Assembly (NCBI GenBank): GCA_001603905.1
Contig: LVAE01000018.1
Location: 1-37,309 of the forward strand
Length of the DNA stretch: 37,309 nucleotides
From: Fibrobacterales bacterium Fibro_02
GTDB lineage: Bacteria > Fibrobacterota > Fibrobacteria > Fibrobacterales > Fibrobacteraceae
Direction: 5' to 3'
Position numbers and translations under genes: made by a program. Positions 1 to 9,243 of this stretch are shown piece by piece; within the stretch, counting starts at the first letter, position 1, and every line of letters starts with the position of its first letter. The notes under the pieces were generated by a model. The model saw only the letters and a list, made by a program, of their open reading frames with translations, was not told the DNA's origin and made no database searches.

Positions 1-251
1 TCAAGCCTCAGGAAACAAAATCCCAAGAAAAGAAGGCCCCGGCCAAGAAGAAGCGCCCCCTGAACGCCAAGCGTAAGGGTGCTCCCGCTCCCAAGAAACC
101 GGCTGTCTTTAGCGATTCCCTGGAAGAACGTTTCCCCGCCCTCGCCGCCAAGCTCAAGAAGCAGATTGAAGACGGTATCAAGCAGAAGATCAAGGAAGCC
201 CAGAACGACCCGAAGGTCAAGGCCGCCTCTAAGAAATTCGCTGAGAAGTAA
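1..251 (+). CDS. C-terminal part of a Lys/Ala/Pro-rich protein (5' truncated)
   Basis: An open frame enters from the left edge (codons in phase with position 3) and ends at the TAA at 249-251, leaving about 82 residues. The first half is very basic and low in complexity, with runs such as KKAPAKKKRPLNAKRK. The second half reads as a charged amphipathic helix (SLEERFPALAAKLKKQIEDGIKQKIKEA) ending FAEK. No catalytic motif is visible. Basic Lys/Ala/Pro tails occur in nucleic-acid-binding proteins, but that is only a guess because the folded N-terminal part lies outside the window. A good hairpin terminator follows. Codon use resembles that of the neighbouring genes, so the frame is credible as coding, but the family is not recognised. 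Confidence 0.65.
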   Translation, partial: KPQETKSQEKKAPAKKKRPLNAKRKGAPAPKKPAVFSDSLEERFPALAAKLKKQIEDGIKQKIKEAQNDPKVKAASKKFAEK

Positions 252-279
252 TTCGATTTTTCTTTGACAATTTAAAATG

Positions 280-309
280 CCGCTGGTCATTCGATCGGCG
301 GTATTTTTT
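280..309 (+). terminator. Rho-independent terminator
   Basis: A 9-bp stem (280-288 with 293-301, including two G-T pairs) closes an ATTC loop and is followed by a T-rich run (302-309). It ends the upstream Lys-rich gene and separates it from the lipoprotein gene. Confidence 0.75.
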
Positions 310-344
310 ATATATTTATTTAAAAATTTACAAGGAGATTTCTA

Positions 345-950
345 ATGCGTAAGTTGTTCACTATTCTCGCTCTCGGTTGCGCCCTCGGTATGGTTGCCTG
401 CAGTGGTGGCGGCAAGACCGTGACCCGTATCGATGAAAACTCCACGACCGATTTGTCAGGTAAGTGGAACGATACCGACTCCCGTCTGGTGGCTGAAGAA
501 ATGATCACGAGCTGTTTGCATAGTTCAAAGATTGAACGCGTGATTGGTGAAATGGGTCGTACCCCGACAATCGTGATTGGCAAGATCCGCAACAAGAGCC
601 ACGAACACATTAGTGTCGAAACCTTCGTAAAGGATATGGAACGCACGCTCCTGAATTCCGAAGCGGTTGACTTTGTCGCCAATTCCGCCGAACGCGCCGA
701 ACTTCGTAACGAAGTGGCCGACCAGCAGGGGAATGCTACCGAAGAAACCGCCAAGGAACTCCATCAGGAAACGGGTGCCGACTGGATGCTGACCGGCACC
801 ATCAATACCATCGTGGACCAGGAAGGCGGCAAGTCCGTTATCTTCTACCAGGTGGACCTGGAACTCACCGACCTGCAGAGCCACAAGAAACTCTGGATGG
901 GTGACAAGAAGATCAAGAAGTTCGTCTCTCAGGATTCTGTGAAGCTTTAG
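345..950 (+). CDS. LpoB-like penicillin-binding-protein activator lipoprotein
   Basis: The 201-aa protein starts with a lipoprotein signal peptide whose lipobox GMVAC places the acylated Cys at residue 19. The mature part carries the pattern typical of the LpoB family: TRIDENSTTDLSGKWNDTDS directly after the lipid anchor, then a compact alpha/beta domain (IVIGKIRNKSHEHI near residues 75-90, DWMLTGTI near 145). LpoB-type lipoproteins sit at the outer membrane and stimulate bifunctional peptidoglycan synthases; in this phylum that role is inferred from homology. The start is well supported by AAGGAG seven bases upstream. The gene stands alone between two terminators, so it is probably its own transcription unit. 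Lipid attachment is firmly supported; the exact partner enzyme is not known. Confidence 0.85.
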   Translation: MRKLFTILALGCALGMVACSGGGKTVTRIDENSTTDLSGKWNDTDSRLVAEEMITSCLHSSKIERVIGEMGRTPTIVIGKIRNKSHEHISVETFVKDMERTLLNSEAVDFVANSAERAELRNEVADQQGNATEETAKELHQETGADWMLTGTINTIVDQEGGKSVIFYQVDLELTDLQSHKKLWMGDKKIKKFVSQDSVKL

Positions 951-957
951 TCGATTT

Positions 958-989
958 CCCGCAGGGCATTCCCTTGCGGGGCTTTTTTT
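958..989 (+). terminator. Rho-independent terminator after the LpoB-like gene
   Basis: A stem made of CCCGCA...TGCGGG plus an inner GGG/CCC around a CATT loop (one bulged T) runs from 958 to 980. A T7 tract follows at 983-989. The next gene's ATG begins at the base right after the T tract. Confidence 0.85.
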
Positions 990-1640
990 ATGCGTCTCTG
1001 GATTACGACCGCTCCCGACGATTTTTCTGCCGAATTTGACGATATCGAGCAGTTGTTTTCTCGTGGGCTATCGCGCCTTATTTTACAGAAGCGGAGCCGT
1101 ACTGGGGCTCCTTATGCGACCGAAAGCGAATATGAACGCTGGCTCATGGCGCTCCCTATGGAATGCCGTGACCGCATCTGGGTGCGTGGAACTCCCGACC
1201 TGGCGGAACGCCTAGATGTGCGGGGCTGCGTCGCTGAGGCGACATCTCTTTTGGGGGATGTGCCCGAAAGCTGGAAACGCGTAAACTGTATCGCCTTTTG
1301 TCGTAATTTGGATCAGCTAGAATTGCTTCCCGAATGGGTGGCTGGTGCTTTGGTGGGACCCGTGTTCCAGCCGCAGTCCGTCTATGAACCGGTTCAAGTT
1401 CTCGGTGTCGGGAAGGTTGTAGATAAATTAATTGCGTGCGGTTCAACTCGTGATTCGTCCAATTCGGAGCAAGGTGTATCTGCTCCTAAGGTTCCGCAGG
1501 TCATTGCCTTTGGCGGAATTGACCATGAAAATCTGGACGAAATCAAGAAACTCCCTGTGCAGGGAGTCTCTGTTCTGGGCGGCATCTGGAATTACGCCGA
1601 TCCAGTGAATGCGTTTATCAAGTTGTCGCGCGTAATTTAG
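990..1640 (+). CDS. TenI / thiamine phosphate synthase-like protein
   Basis: The 216-aa protein has the outline of the TenI/ThiE TIM-barrel family. It begins RLWITTAPDDF, has an early GLSRLILQKRS segment corresponding to the family's 'GL..l.lR' strand, and ends with GVSVLGGIWNYADPVNAF, the usual terminal 'GvavlGgIw' strand of TenI-like proteins. ThiE joins the thiazole and pyrimidine halves of thiamine, while TenI homologues act on the thiazole tautomer or have unknown roles. The phosphate-binding and pyrimidine-binding residues of true ThiE are not obvious here (GCVAEAT stands where GvHL is usual), so a TenI-like role is more likely than ThiE. The start is odd: the ATG follows the T tract of the upstream terminator with no real ribosome-binding site, and the next in-frame Met (MALPMEC) is about 50 residues in. 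No other thiamine gene is nearby. Confidence 0.65.
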   Translation: MRLWITTAPDDFSAEFDDIEQLFSRGLSRLILQKRSRTGAPYATESEYERWLMALPMECRDRIWVRGTPDLAERLDVRGCVAEATSLLGDVPESWKRVNCIAFCRNLDQLELLPEWVAGALVGPVFQPQSVYEPVQVLGVGKVVDKLIACGSTRDSSNSEQGVSAPKVPQVIAFGGIDHENLDEIKKLPVQGVSVLGGIWNYADPVNAFIKLSRVI

Positions 1641-1669
1641 AGATACTATTAGTCTCTGTAACCCGATTC

Positions 1670-3472
1670 TTATTTCACCACGAACATTCCGTTTCTCGGC
1701 TTGGCCTTGAGCCTGTTGCCGAGCAGGTCGAAATAGACCGGTGTGCGGTTTAGGCGCGCGGGCTTTCCGAAATCGCGGTATCTCTTGGCGATGCTGACCG
1801 TAGAGTCCGGCTCCTTGTAGGGCTTGTCCGGGTCATCGACGACCATCTTGATCTTGAGGGAGCTTTTGCAGCCGGTCTCGTTGGTGTAGGTGACCGTGTA
1901 GTAGCCGCTGTTGTCTCCGTCGACATTCTCGAGCGTATTTTCGCGGGTGGTGGACTTGAATCCGTCGGGGCCTTCCCAGCTCCAGATCTTGCCGTCCCAC
2001 GGATGCGGGCCGAACTGTACCGTAGCGCCCTTCGCGACCTTCAGGTCGGTCGATTCGCTCCAGCCGCCGTCATCGATTTTCACGTAGGGGATAATCTTTG
2101 TGCCGCTGCAGGGGCCAACGACCTTCTTGCCGTCGCAAACGCCGATGGAATCGGGAATGTCAATTACGCGCGGTTCGAAGTCGTCGGTGTGGAATGCCCT
2201 CATGAGCTTTGCCGTTTCTTCGGCGGTAATCGGAAGTATCGTACCGTGGCGGGGGGTAAATGCTCCCTTCATTGCGGTATTCTGGACGAACTTGAATGTT
2301 TCGAGGTCCGAGCTGCTGGTAAACTGGTAATGTTCGTTCATGTAGCAGTCGTACATGAGCACCCAGGAATTCTGGTTGATCAGCTTGAAAACGCCTGCTC
2401 CTTCTACGGCTTCGGTCGTCTGTTGCAGGGCCTTGCTCGGCTTGCTCCACTGCGAACCGGAGGCGGCTCCGCTCTTGGGCATGAGCGAACTTGCGGTCAC
2501 CTTGCAGATGCCGCCATCGCCCTCGTTCTTGTAGAAGGCGTGGTAGAACTTGTCAACCGGGTTGTAGACGATATCCATGTCGATGGTCGATTTGCTGCGG
2601 TCAAAGAAATGCTGCGGTTCGCCTTCCAAGTCGGTGAAGTCCTTGTTCGAGTAGGCATAGAACACCTTGTCGTAGGGGATGGTGCCGTCGTTAGTCAACA
2701 GCGAAAAATATACTAGCGGGCGCCCCTTAGTACCGTCGCCGTTGTCGTAGGTGTCGTCCCAGAAGGTCTCGGGTGCCCATACGCGGGTCACGTTCGCGAA
2801 GTTCTTGCCCTTGTATTTATCGGGGAAGTGCACCGTGCTGTGTTCCCAGTTGATGAGGTCGCGGGAGCGCATGAGCACCATGCCGCGGTTGCTAGCCCAG
2901 CCTTCGGCGCTCTTCATGTCGGTATTCACCATGTAGAACCAGCCGTCGGGAGCACGCAGCACATGCGGGTCGCGGAGCCCCTTCTTGATGCTTACCGTGT
3001 CGGCGGCCACCACGCGCTTGCCGTTGTTCATGGCGGTAAAGCTGTAGCCGTCGTTACTTAGCGCGTAATAGATATTTTCGTTGTCGTTTGACGGAAAATA
3101 GGCGAAAAGGTAGTTGGAGTAGGGTTCATACCCGTGGATGGAAACCTTGAATAGTTTTTTCACGGTTTGCTGCGAGGTGCCGACATTCTTGATGCTTGCG
3201 GTCAGGGAAACTTCCTTGTTTTCTCCCACGAAGCGTCCGTTGATGCGCCCGTCATGTCCGAGGAAGAGGGTGTCCGAACTTTCCCAGGTGATAGGGTATT
3301 TGCGGTCGGTTCGGGGAGTGGAATCGGGAAGGACTAGGTCTTCATAGAGGTCATTTATCGCATTGCCCAATTTGACGCTGTCGTATGCGGCCCAGAACGG
3401 CGAAATTTCGACGATGTCTTGGGAAAAAACCGCCCCCGCCATCATCAAAGCCAATGCAAAAGAACGTTTCAT
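1670..3472 (-). CDS. Secreted GH43-family glycosidase with N-terminal Ig-like domain
   Basis: The start was set at the ATG of MKRSFALALMMAGAVFS because AGGAAA lies just upstream; the open frame extends 14 codons further but that would bury the signal peptide. The 600-residue protein shows a signal peptide (about 1-18), an atrophied bacterial Ig-like domain (about 35-115, with ITWESSD and LTASI), and a five-bladed GH43 domain (about 118-440). Likely catalytic acids are D168 in RDPH (base), D298 or D300 in STIDMD (modulator) and E357 in VEGAG (acid). A second Ig/PKD-like module (about 470-560, WSWEGPDGF, GYYTVTYTNETGC) and a short tail (YFDLLGNRLK...GMFVVK) follow; the tail resembles type IX secretion sorting domains. 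GH43 enzymes are mostly arabinofuranosidases and beta-xylosidases acting on hemicellulose, which suits a fibre-degrading bacterium. The exact substrate is not visible. Confidence 0.85.
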   Translation of the reverse strand: MKRSFALALMMAGAVFSQDIVEISPFWAAYDSVKLGNAINDLYEDLVLPDSTPRTDRKYPITWESSDTLFLGHDGRINGRFVGENKEVSLTASIKNVGTSQQTVKKLFKVSIHGYEPYSNYLFAYFPSNDNENIYYALSNDGYSFTAMNNGKRVVAADTVSIKKGLRDPHVLRAPDGWFYMVNTDMKSAEGWASNRGMVLMRSRDLINWEHSTVHFPDKYKGKNFANVTRVWAPETFWDDTYDNGDGTKGRPLVYFSLLTNDGTIPYDKVFYAYSNKDFTDLEGEPQHFFDRSKSTIDMDIVYNPVDKFYHAFYKNEGDGGICKVTASSLMPKSGAASGSQWSKPSKALQQTTEAVEGAGVFKLINQNSWVLMYDCYMNEHYQFTSSSDLETFKFVQNTAMKGAFTPRHGTILPITAEETAKLMRAFHTDDFEPRVIDIPDSIGVCDGKKVVGPCSGTKIIPYVKIDDGGWSESTDLKVAKGATVQFGPHPWDGKIWSWEGPDGFKSTTRENTLENVDGDNSGYYTVTYTNETGCKSSLKIKMVVDDPDKPYKEPDSTVSIAKRYRDFGKPARLNRTPVYFDLLGNRLKAKPRNGMFVVK

Positions 3473-3498
3473 GTTTTCCTCTTTTCTAACCTTTTTGT

Positions 3499-3574
3499 GG
3501 ATCCCGTCACTCACTACGTTCGCTCCAGGATGACTTAATTTGTTGCGTCATCCTCGACCATCGGGAGGGGATCC
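3499..3574. repeat. Head-to-head pair of GTCATCCT...GGATCC repeats
   Basis: Two copies of a short dispersed repeat face each other: one on the minus strand at 3499-3534, one on the plus strand at 3547-3574. Each begins GTCATCCT and ends GGATCC. The inner ends (3527-3534 and 3547-3554) pair over 8 bp and the outer GGATCCC/GGGATCC ends also pair, so the unit could fold as one long hairpin. It lies upstream of the GH43 gene, so it is in or near that gene's leader. Similar copies occur at 17749, 21415, 25841 and about 27985. Confidence 0.75.
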
Positions 3575-3740
3575 AGTGTTGCATCCTTTTCAAATATAAT
3601 TTCTCATTTTCACTCCGTTTGGCTTCAAAAATTAGCTCTGTTGATAATTTTTCCACGTTCTAGGTGTATTTTTTGTCACATTTATTCCCATAAAAACATA
3701 TAATAATGTTGCAAATTGCCTTTTTGAGGCAAAAAAAGAC

Positions 3741-3765
3741 ATATTATTCCAAGTTGGAATAATAT
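3741..3765. promoter_or_regulatory. Perfect 25-bp palindrome upstream of the HD-GYP/kinase operon (possible operator)
   Basis: Two 12-base arms (ATATTATTCCAA and its complement) flank a single G. The site ends 42 bases before the ATG of the response-regulator gene in AT-rich DNA that should contain the promoter. A smaller hairpin (TTGCCT/AGGCAA, 3716-3732) lies just upstream. No T tract follows the palindrome, so an operator is more likely than a terminator. No protein can be assigned to it. Confidence 0.5.
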
Positions 3766-3807
3766 AAATTGGACTTATTTCAAATTTTAATGATATATTA
3801 GGAGTGT

Positions 3808-4875
3808 ATGGATCGATCCCGCGCGAAAATTTTAGTTATTGACGATACGAAGACAAACATCGAAGTGCTCGAAGGCATTTTGTCCAACGACTATGATGTT
3901 TTTGTGGCTCTGGATGGCAAAAAGGGCTTGCAGCTTGCGGAAAAGGTCAGGCCAGACCTCATCTTGCTTGACGTGATGATGCCCGAAATGGATGGCTACG
4001 AAACTCTTCACCAGATGAAGGAGAAGGGGCTTGTTGACAATACTCCGGTCCTGTTCCTGACCGCCAAGGCGGATTCCAAGAGTGAACAGCAGGGTTTGGA
4101 TCTTGGAGCGGTTGACTACATTACCAAGCCGTTCCATCCGAATCTGGTACAGCTCCGTATCAAGAATCAGCTCGAATTCAAGCACCAGCGTGACCATCTG
4201 CAGGAACTTGTCGAAGAAAAGACGGTGGACCTGCGTAAGACTCTTAAGGTGATGCTCACGAGTCTCGGAGCCTTGGCCGAATACCGCGATCCCGAAACGG
4301 GAGCGCACATCAAGCGCACCCAGGTGCTGGTGCAGATGCTTGCCGAAAAATTGCGCAACCACCCGCGCTTCAAGGATGCGATTCCCAATAATGAATATAT
4401 AGATTACTATGCGACGGCGGCTCCCTTGCACGACATTGGCAAGGTGGGTATTCCCGATGAAATTTTGCGTAAGCCTGCCCGCCTGAACGAAGAGGAATGG
4501 GCTGTGATGAGTACGCACGCGCAGATGGGCTACGATGTGCTCGTCAATGCGACGCATGAACTCAAGGACCACCCGCTGGTGCGAATTTCTGCGGAAATCA
4601 TCCTGAATCACCATGAGCGTTTCGATGGTGACGGTTACCCGAACGGTCTCAAGGGGGATGAAATCCCTGTCGGTGCGCGCCTGATGTCGGTTGCCGATGT
4701 CTACGACGCCCTTGTTTCCAAGAGGCCTTACAAGGAGGCTTTCCCGCACGAGGTTGCAGTCCAGGAAATCTTGGAAGGAAAGGGAACGCAGTTTGACCCG
4801 GACGTGGTCGATGCCTTTATGGAACTGGAGTCGCAGCTTCCCGCCATTTACGATAGGTTCAAAGAAGAATCCTAA
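3808..4875 (+). CDS. Response regulator with HD-GYP c-di-GMP phosphodiesterase domain (RpfG type)
   Basis: The 355-aa protein has an N-terminal receiver domain (about 6-122) with D12/D13 in the acidic pocket, phospho-acceptor D55 (LILLDVMMPEMDG), T85 and K107 (DYITKPF). A short coiled linker (about 125-145) leads to an HD-GYP domain (about 150-340) with H208-D209 (PLHDIGKVGIPDEIL), HHER at 268-271, GDGYP at 274-278 and the usual ADVYDALVSKRPYK segment. All these residues are intact, so it should hydrolyse cyclic di-GMP when phosphorylated. AGGAG lies 4-5 bases before the ATG. The hybrid kinase gene begins 12 bases after the stop, so the two are almost certainly co-transcribed and the kinase's HPt domain is the obvious phosphodonor. 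Output targets are not visible. Confidence 0.95.
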   Translation: MDRSRAKILVIDDTKTNIEVLEGILSNDYDVFVALDGKKGLQLAEKVRPDLILLDVMMPEMDGYETLHQMKEKGLVDNTPVLFLTAKADSKSEQQGLDLGAVDYITKPFHPNLVQLRIKNQLEFKHQRDHLQELVEEKTVDLRKTLKVMLTSLGALAEYRDPETGAHIKRTQVLVQMLAEKLRNHPRFKDAIPNNEYIDYYATAAPLHDIGKVGIPDEILRKPARLNEEEWAVMSTHAQMGYDVLVNATHELKDHPLVRISAEIILNHHERFDGDGYPNGLKGDEIPVGARLMSVADVYDALVSKRPYKEAFPHEVAVQEILEGKGTQFDPDVVDAFMELESQLPAIYDRFKEES

Positions 4876-4887
4876 CGAGGTTTTGTA

Positions 4888-7800
4888 TTGACCCACAATC
4901 CCATAAACGCGCAGCGTCGTCGCCTCCGAAACCGCATTTCGATGGTTTATGTCTTGCCGACTTTTATGGCGGCAATTGTGCTGGTCTTGATATTTTCGTA
5001 TGCGGTGCGCTCTATGCTGGTGGATTCTGCGGTCGCCAAGACCGAGGCGGCTCTCCACGAACGCGTGCAGACCGAAGTCGAGGCATTCCTCAAGAATCAT
5101 GAAGATAAGTTCCTCTCGTTTTCAAAGCGTTTCCAGCAGATAACGAAGGATAACGCGCTCCGTCCCATGCTCTATAAGCAGACGCAGCAGGGGGGCGAAG
5201 GGATTGTCGACGTCTACTATGGAGCCAAGGATGGCGACTTTGTTTCGGGTCGTGGACTGAAGCTTGAAAGCGGAAAGACGGAATTCCGCACGACGGGCTG
5301 GTATCTGGAAGCATCTCGCAAGCGCGGGCTTGCCTACACGGGACCGACGCTCCGTAAGGATGTGAACAAGCAGGTGCTTTCGATTTCGTATCCGATTTGG
5401 GATAAGAACCACAAGTTCAAGGGTGCCGTCGCCGAGGATATCAATCTTCATAAGGTTCGTCTTTCGATGGGCGGGCTCGCCAAGGAAGAAGGCGGCATCA
5501 CGATGCTGGTGGGCAGCGAAAGCGACAACCTCCTGACCTATTTCCCGTATGAGACCAATCGCGGAAAGGTCTTGCAGGATAGCGTTGAAAATTTGCTTCA
5601 GCTGGTTTCGGACAAGTTCAATTCCGATACGCTGATGGATGGGCGCATCTTGCGTTTCGAAAAGACGAATGAACACCGACAGCAGCTGATTTTCATGGTG
5701 ACTCCGTTGAACCAGTTGCCGTTCTACATTGTCCACGTGAGTCAGCATAACAAGATTGCCGCGAGTATCGATAACCATACGACGACTGTTTTCGGTATAG
5801 TTGCCATTGCGGTTTTCCTGCTGATGGGGCTTGCTTCCCTTGTGTCACATATCCTTTTCCGTCGCTATATCCAGCGTGACCTGAACGATAGTGTGAATTC
5901 CAGTACCTTGTTCGATACACTTTTGTGGAAGGGCGACAACTTCACGATTATCCTGACTAACGAGAATTTTGACATTCTTCATGCGAGCGCCTATGTGGTT
6001 GATTTCTTGAACGACGGCGAGGACATGAAGGACGAAAGTCTGTTTAAGTATTTCAAGTCTGAAACCTTTGAAAAGTTTGCGCGTCGAGTCGCCATGGGCG
6101 GCCAGATGCTCGCCAGTGAACGCAAAACAATCGAGCGTGTTCAGAATTCCGACGGGGAAGTGGCTTGGTGGGGCATGTCATTCCAAGTGCTTGTCGAGGA
6201 TAACGGTGCGACAAGATTCATGATCATGGTGACCGATGAAACGAGCGGAATCCAGAAGGATACTATCCTGGATACGATCATGCTTTCGGGCGACCATTCG
6301 ATCCTGATCATCTTTGACAAGAATATGCATGTCAAGTACATGTCGAGACAACTTGCGGAATTCTTGAATAAGGAATGGCGTTCGTTTGTCGGTCTTTCAA
6401 TTAACGAACTTACCGAAATGGGACTTCCCGAGCCGATTATCACGTCGATGATCGAATCGTTCAAGAAGGACGAAGTCTGGAAAGATTCCTTTATGTTGAA
6501 GCCCGAGGATGGTTCTTCGGAAACGTGGTTCCGTGGCGAAGGCTGTACCCTGAAGACGCAGGAAACTGTTGTCGGCTACATGCTTTCGATGATCGATATT
6601 TCGGAAGTGGTAGCGGCCCGTGAAATTGCCGAACAGGCAACCCAGGCGAAGAGCGAATTCCTCGCGAACATGAGTCATGAAATCCGTACGCCGATGAACG
6701 CCATTATCGGTATGGCGCACCTGATTTCGGAAACGAACCTGGATAACCACCAGCGCGGATTTGTGGATCGTATTAGTCATGCGGCAAAGTCCTTGCTTGG
6801 CATCATCAATAATATTCTTGACTTCTCGAAGATTGAGGCTAAAAAGCAGGATCTTGAAATTACGCAACTCGTTTTGCAGGATGTCATCGGCGAGGTGGCG
6901 GCGCTTGCGGAAGTCCGTATTGCAGGCCGCCCGATTGAACTGATTGTGGATGTAGATCCGGATATTCCAGAAATCTTGATGGGTGACCCGCTCCGTCTTT
7001 CGCAGATTTTCACGAACCTGATCAACAATGCGACCAAGTTTACCGAAAAGGGCGACATTACCTTGAGTGTCAAGCTCTTGCAGCAGGTGAACAATACGGT
7101 CAAGCTGTATTTCTGCGTCAAAGATACAGGAATTGGCATGACTCCCGAGCAGCTGGGGCGCCTGTTCAACGCCTTTACGCAGGCGGACGGTTCTACAACG
7201 CGTAAGTATGGCGGCACGGGACTTGGACTTGTGATTTCGAAGTCCCTGGTGGAACTGATGGGTGGCCAGTTGCAGGTGTCGAGTGTTTCGGGTGAAGGCT
7301 CCCAGTTCTTCTTTACGATTTCTCTGCCCGTGGCATCGCAGGCCGGCGAACCGAAATGGAAAAGTGAAGATCGGTTACGCAACAAGAATATCTTGCTGAT
7401 CGATGACTGTGCGAATTTGAGAACGGTATTGCGTCATTACCTGACGCGCCTGCAATGTGTGGTCGAGGAAGCCTGCTCCGTTGACGAGGCTCTGGAGCTG
7501 ATCCAGGCTCATGAAGAGGCCAACGAGGATCCGTATGATCTGTTCCTGGTGGATTATAGTATGCCTATCTTGAACGGTTTTGACTTTGTGCATGGCCTGA
7601 GCGATTCGATGAAGTCGATTCCCAAGATTTTGATGCATCCGATCCATTTTGACGAAAGTGAACTTTCGACGGCCGAAGGACTCGGGTTCAATGCGTTTGT
7701 CTCTAAGCCGCTGCAGATGAGTTCCATGTTGAGCGCCATGCAGGAAGCTTTCGGTTATCCGCTCACGTACCAGAAGGCGGTCAAGAAAGAAAAGGGTAAA

Positions 7801-8859
7801 ATTTACTTCAAGGAAGCCAAGATTCTTCTGGTCGAAGATAACCAGATGAACCAGGAACTGGCGGTGTCCCTGTTGAACAGCGTCGGCCTTACCACGATGA
7901 TTGCAAACAACGGTAAGGAAGCCTTGGAAATGCTCAAGAAGGATGCGTTCAACCTGGTGCTGATGGATATCCAGATGCCCATTATGGACGGCCTTACGGC
8001 GACCCGCGAAATCCGTGCCCGCGAAGACGAATACTTCAAGCAGGTGCCGATCCTCGCCATGAGTGCCCGAGCTTTCAAGAAGGATACGGAAGAATGCCTT
8101 GAAGCGGGTATGAATGCGCATATCGTAAAGCCGATTGACCCGACGATTCTTTACGAGGAATTGGCAAAGTTCTTGCCGGTTGCCGCCGAAACGCAAGGAG
8201 CCGCAAAGGACGACGAAGCCGATATCTCGCAGGACGACAAGGACTTTATTTCGCATTTCCAGAAGGTCAAGAATTTTGACGCGGAATCGGGCCTTTACCA
8301 TGTCAACAATAACCGCAACATGTTCCTCAAGATTTTGCAGGGCTTTGTACGCGATTATGGTGGAAATTCCTTCAATCTCCGCTCTCTCATCGAACAGTTC
8401 CATTACGAAGAGGCAACCCGTATCGTGCATACGATTAAGGGACTTTGTGGAACAATCGGAGCAAGCCATGTCCAGAACCTTGCGGCGACGCTTGAAGCGG
8501 ACCTTGAACAGAAACAGTGCAATTTCAGCGACTACAATCTCTTCGAAGAAAACTTGCGCGAACTTGTCGACGAACTGAATATCGTTCTGACGGATATCGT
8601 GACGGAACAGAACGAACCTGTCCAGAAAGTGGATGATCCCGAAGCAGAAAAGAAGTTGCGTGAAGCGGTTGTCGCCTTGAAGGATGCGGTGGATACCTGT
8701 TCTTCGACCCAGTGCAAACGAATCTTGGACGGTATAGACGGGATTGCCTTTGAAAAGAGTCAAGAAGTTCTTCTGCGCAAGCTGAAGGAACTGCTTGAAG
8801 ATTACGATTTCAGCGAGGCCGCCGAAATCCTGGATTCCCTGGAAAAGACTCTCGGTTAG
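4888..8859 (+). CDS. Hybrid sensor histidine kinase (sensor-PAS-PAS-HisKA-HATPase-REC-REC-HPt)
   Basis: The 1323-aa protein is a BarA-like phosphorelay kinase. A TM helix at about 20-42 and another at about 302-325 bracket a periplasmic sensor domain of some 260 residues that looks dCache-like. Two PAS-like domains (about 350-460 and 470-580) precede the HisKA box [14 protein letters not shown] with H597, an N box (NLINNATKF), D/F/G boxes (DTGIGM...GGTGLGL), receiver 1 (D889 in FLVDYSMP), receiver 2 (D1027 in [12 protein letters not shown]) and a C-terminal HPt domain with H1181 ([12 protein letters not shown]). All phosphotransfer residues are present. The start is a TTG, chosen because ACGAGG lies 7 bases before it and the next Met has no ribosome-binding site. 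The gene is 12 bases behind the HD-GYP regulator, so the relay probably controls cyclic di-GMP turnover. The sensed ligand is unknown. Its stop overlaps that of the convergent zinc-ribbon gene. Confidence 0.93.
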   Translation: MTHNPINAQRRRLRNRISMVYVLPTFMAAIVLVLIFSYAVRSMLVDSAVAKTEAALHERVQTEVEAFLKNHEDKFLSFSKRFQQITKDNALRPMLYKQTQQGGEGIVDVYYGAKDGDFVSGRGLKLESGKTEFRTTGWYLEASRKRGLAYTGPTLRKDVNKQVLSISYPIWDKNHKFKGAVAEDINLHKVRLSMGGLAKEEGGITMLVGSESDNLLTYFPYETNRGKVLQDSVENLLQLVSDKFNSDTLMDGRILRFEKTNEHRQQLIFMVTPLNQLPFYIVHVSQHNKIAASIDNHTTTVFGIVAIAVFLLMGLASLVSHILFRRYIQRDLNDSVNSSTLFDTLLWKGDNFTIILTNENFDILHASAYVVDFLNDGEDMKDESLFKYFKSETFEKFARRVAMGGQMLASERKTIERVQNSDGEVAWWGMSFQVLVEDNGATRFMIMVTDETSGIQKDTILDTIMLSGDHSILIIFDKNMHVKYMSRQLAEFLNKEWRSFVGLSINELTEMGLPEPIITSMIESFKKDEVWKDSFMLKPEDGSSETWFRGEGCTLKTQETVVGYMLSMIDISEVVAAREIAEQATQAKSEFLANMSHEIRTPMNAIIGMAHLISETNLDNHQRGFVDRISHAAKSLLGIINNILDFSKIEAKKQDLEITQLVLQDVIGEVAALAEVRIAGRPIELIVDVDPDIPEILMGDPLRLSQIFTNLINNATKFTEKGDITLSVKLLQQVNNTVKLYFCVKDTGIGMTPEQLGRLFNAFTQADGSTTRKYGGTGLGLVISKSLVELMGGQLQVSSVSGEGSQFFFTISLPVASQAGEPKWKSEDRLRNKNILLIDDCANLRTVLRHYLTRLQCVVEEACSVDEALELIQAHEEANEDPYDLFLVDYSMPILNGFDFVHGLSDSMKSIPKILMHPIHFDESELSTAEGLGFNAFVSKPLQMSSMLSAMQEAFGYPLTYQKAVKKEKGKIYFKEAKILLVEDNQMNQELAVSLLNSVGLTTMIANNGKEALEMLKKDAFNLVLMDIQMPIMDGLTATREIRAREDEYFKQVPILAMSARAFKKDTEECLEAGMNAHIVKPIDPTILYEELAKFLPVAAETQGAAKDDEADISQDDKDFISHFQKVKNFDAESGLYHVNNNRNMFLKILQGFVRDYGGNSFNLRSLIEQFHYEEATRIVHTIKGLCGTIGASHVQNLAATLEADLEQKQCNFSDYNLFEENLRELVDELNIVLTDIVTEQNEPVQKVDDPEAEKKLREAVVALKDAVDTCSSTQCKRILDGIDGIAFEKSQEVLLRKLKELLEDYDFSEAAEILDSLEKTLG

Positions 8860-9113
8860 TGTAGTACCATTGCCGCAATAAATGCTAGGGCGACGATGAT
8901 TGTCGCTACGATGGCGATCGGGTTCGCCTTTTTCTTCTTGTTTCCGAATTCATCTGTCCCGAATTCATTATCGACAATTTCTTCGTAGTCCGGTGTCTCG
9001 AGATCGGTAAATTCCGAACCTTCGCTCCAGCCGGTATCCTTGTCGCTTCCGCAGTGCGGGCAGAAGGTGGCATTTTCCTTGAGTGGGGAATGGCAATGGG
9101 GGCAATAGTTCAT
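8856..9113 (-). CDS. Small zinc-ribbon protein with C-terminal membrane anchor
   Basis: The 85-aa protein begins [23 protein letters not shown], a double CxxC zinc ribbon of the kind found in many small bacterial proteins. An acidic linker (about 27-55) and a basic KKKK patch then lead to one hydrophobic helix ([19 protein letters not shown]) at the extreme C terminus. It is probably a tail-anchored inner-membrane protein with the ribbon in the cytoplasm. Its function is unknown. The stop codon overlaps the convergent kinase stop by 3 bases, with no room for a terminator between them. No strong ribosome-binding site is seen before the ATG, though the intact ribbon at residues 4-21 supports this start. 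Confidence 0.8.
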   Translation of the reverse strand: MNYCPHCHSPLKENATFCPHCGSDKDTGWSEGSEFTDLETPDYEEIVDNEFGTDEFGNKKKKANPIAIVATIIVALAFIAAMVLH

Positions 9114-9190
9114 AGAAGCTAAAGTAGAAAAAGTATTTTTTGTTTTCTATCCGCTTTTTGTGGCATCTGGTCATTTTTTGAGGCCTTAAA

Positions 9191-9219
9191 TTGCTTTTTT
9201 AGCTAAAAAATGCTATAAT
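9191..9219 (+). promoter_or_regulatory. Sigma-70-type promoter for the outer-membrane protein gene
   Basis: TTGCTT at 9191-9196 and TATAAT at 9214-9219 are separated by exactly 17 bases, and TG sits just before the -10 element. The expected start of transcription, about 9226, is just ahead of the GGAGG ribosome-binding site. Confidence 0.8.
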
Positions 9220-9243
9220 ACAGATGTATAAGTGGAGGATTCT

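Noticed and set aside
264..292. TTGACA before the LpoB-like gene as a -35 element
   Set aside because: No -10-like hexamer occurs at 16-18 bases; the area is occupied by the terminator stem.
3832..5100. Long minus-strand open frame of 422 codons
   Set aside because: It lies opposite the HD-GYP and kinase genes, whose domains and motifs are unmistakable; it is a shadow caused by codon bias.
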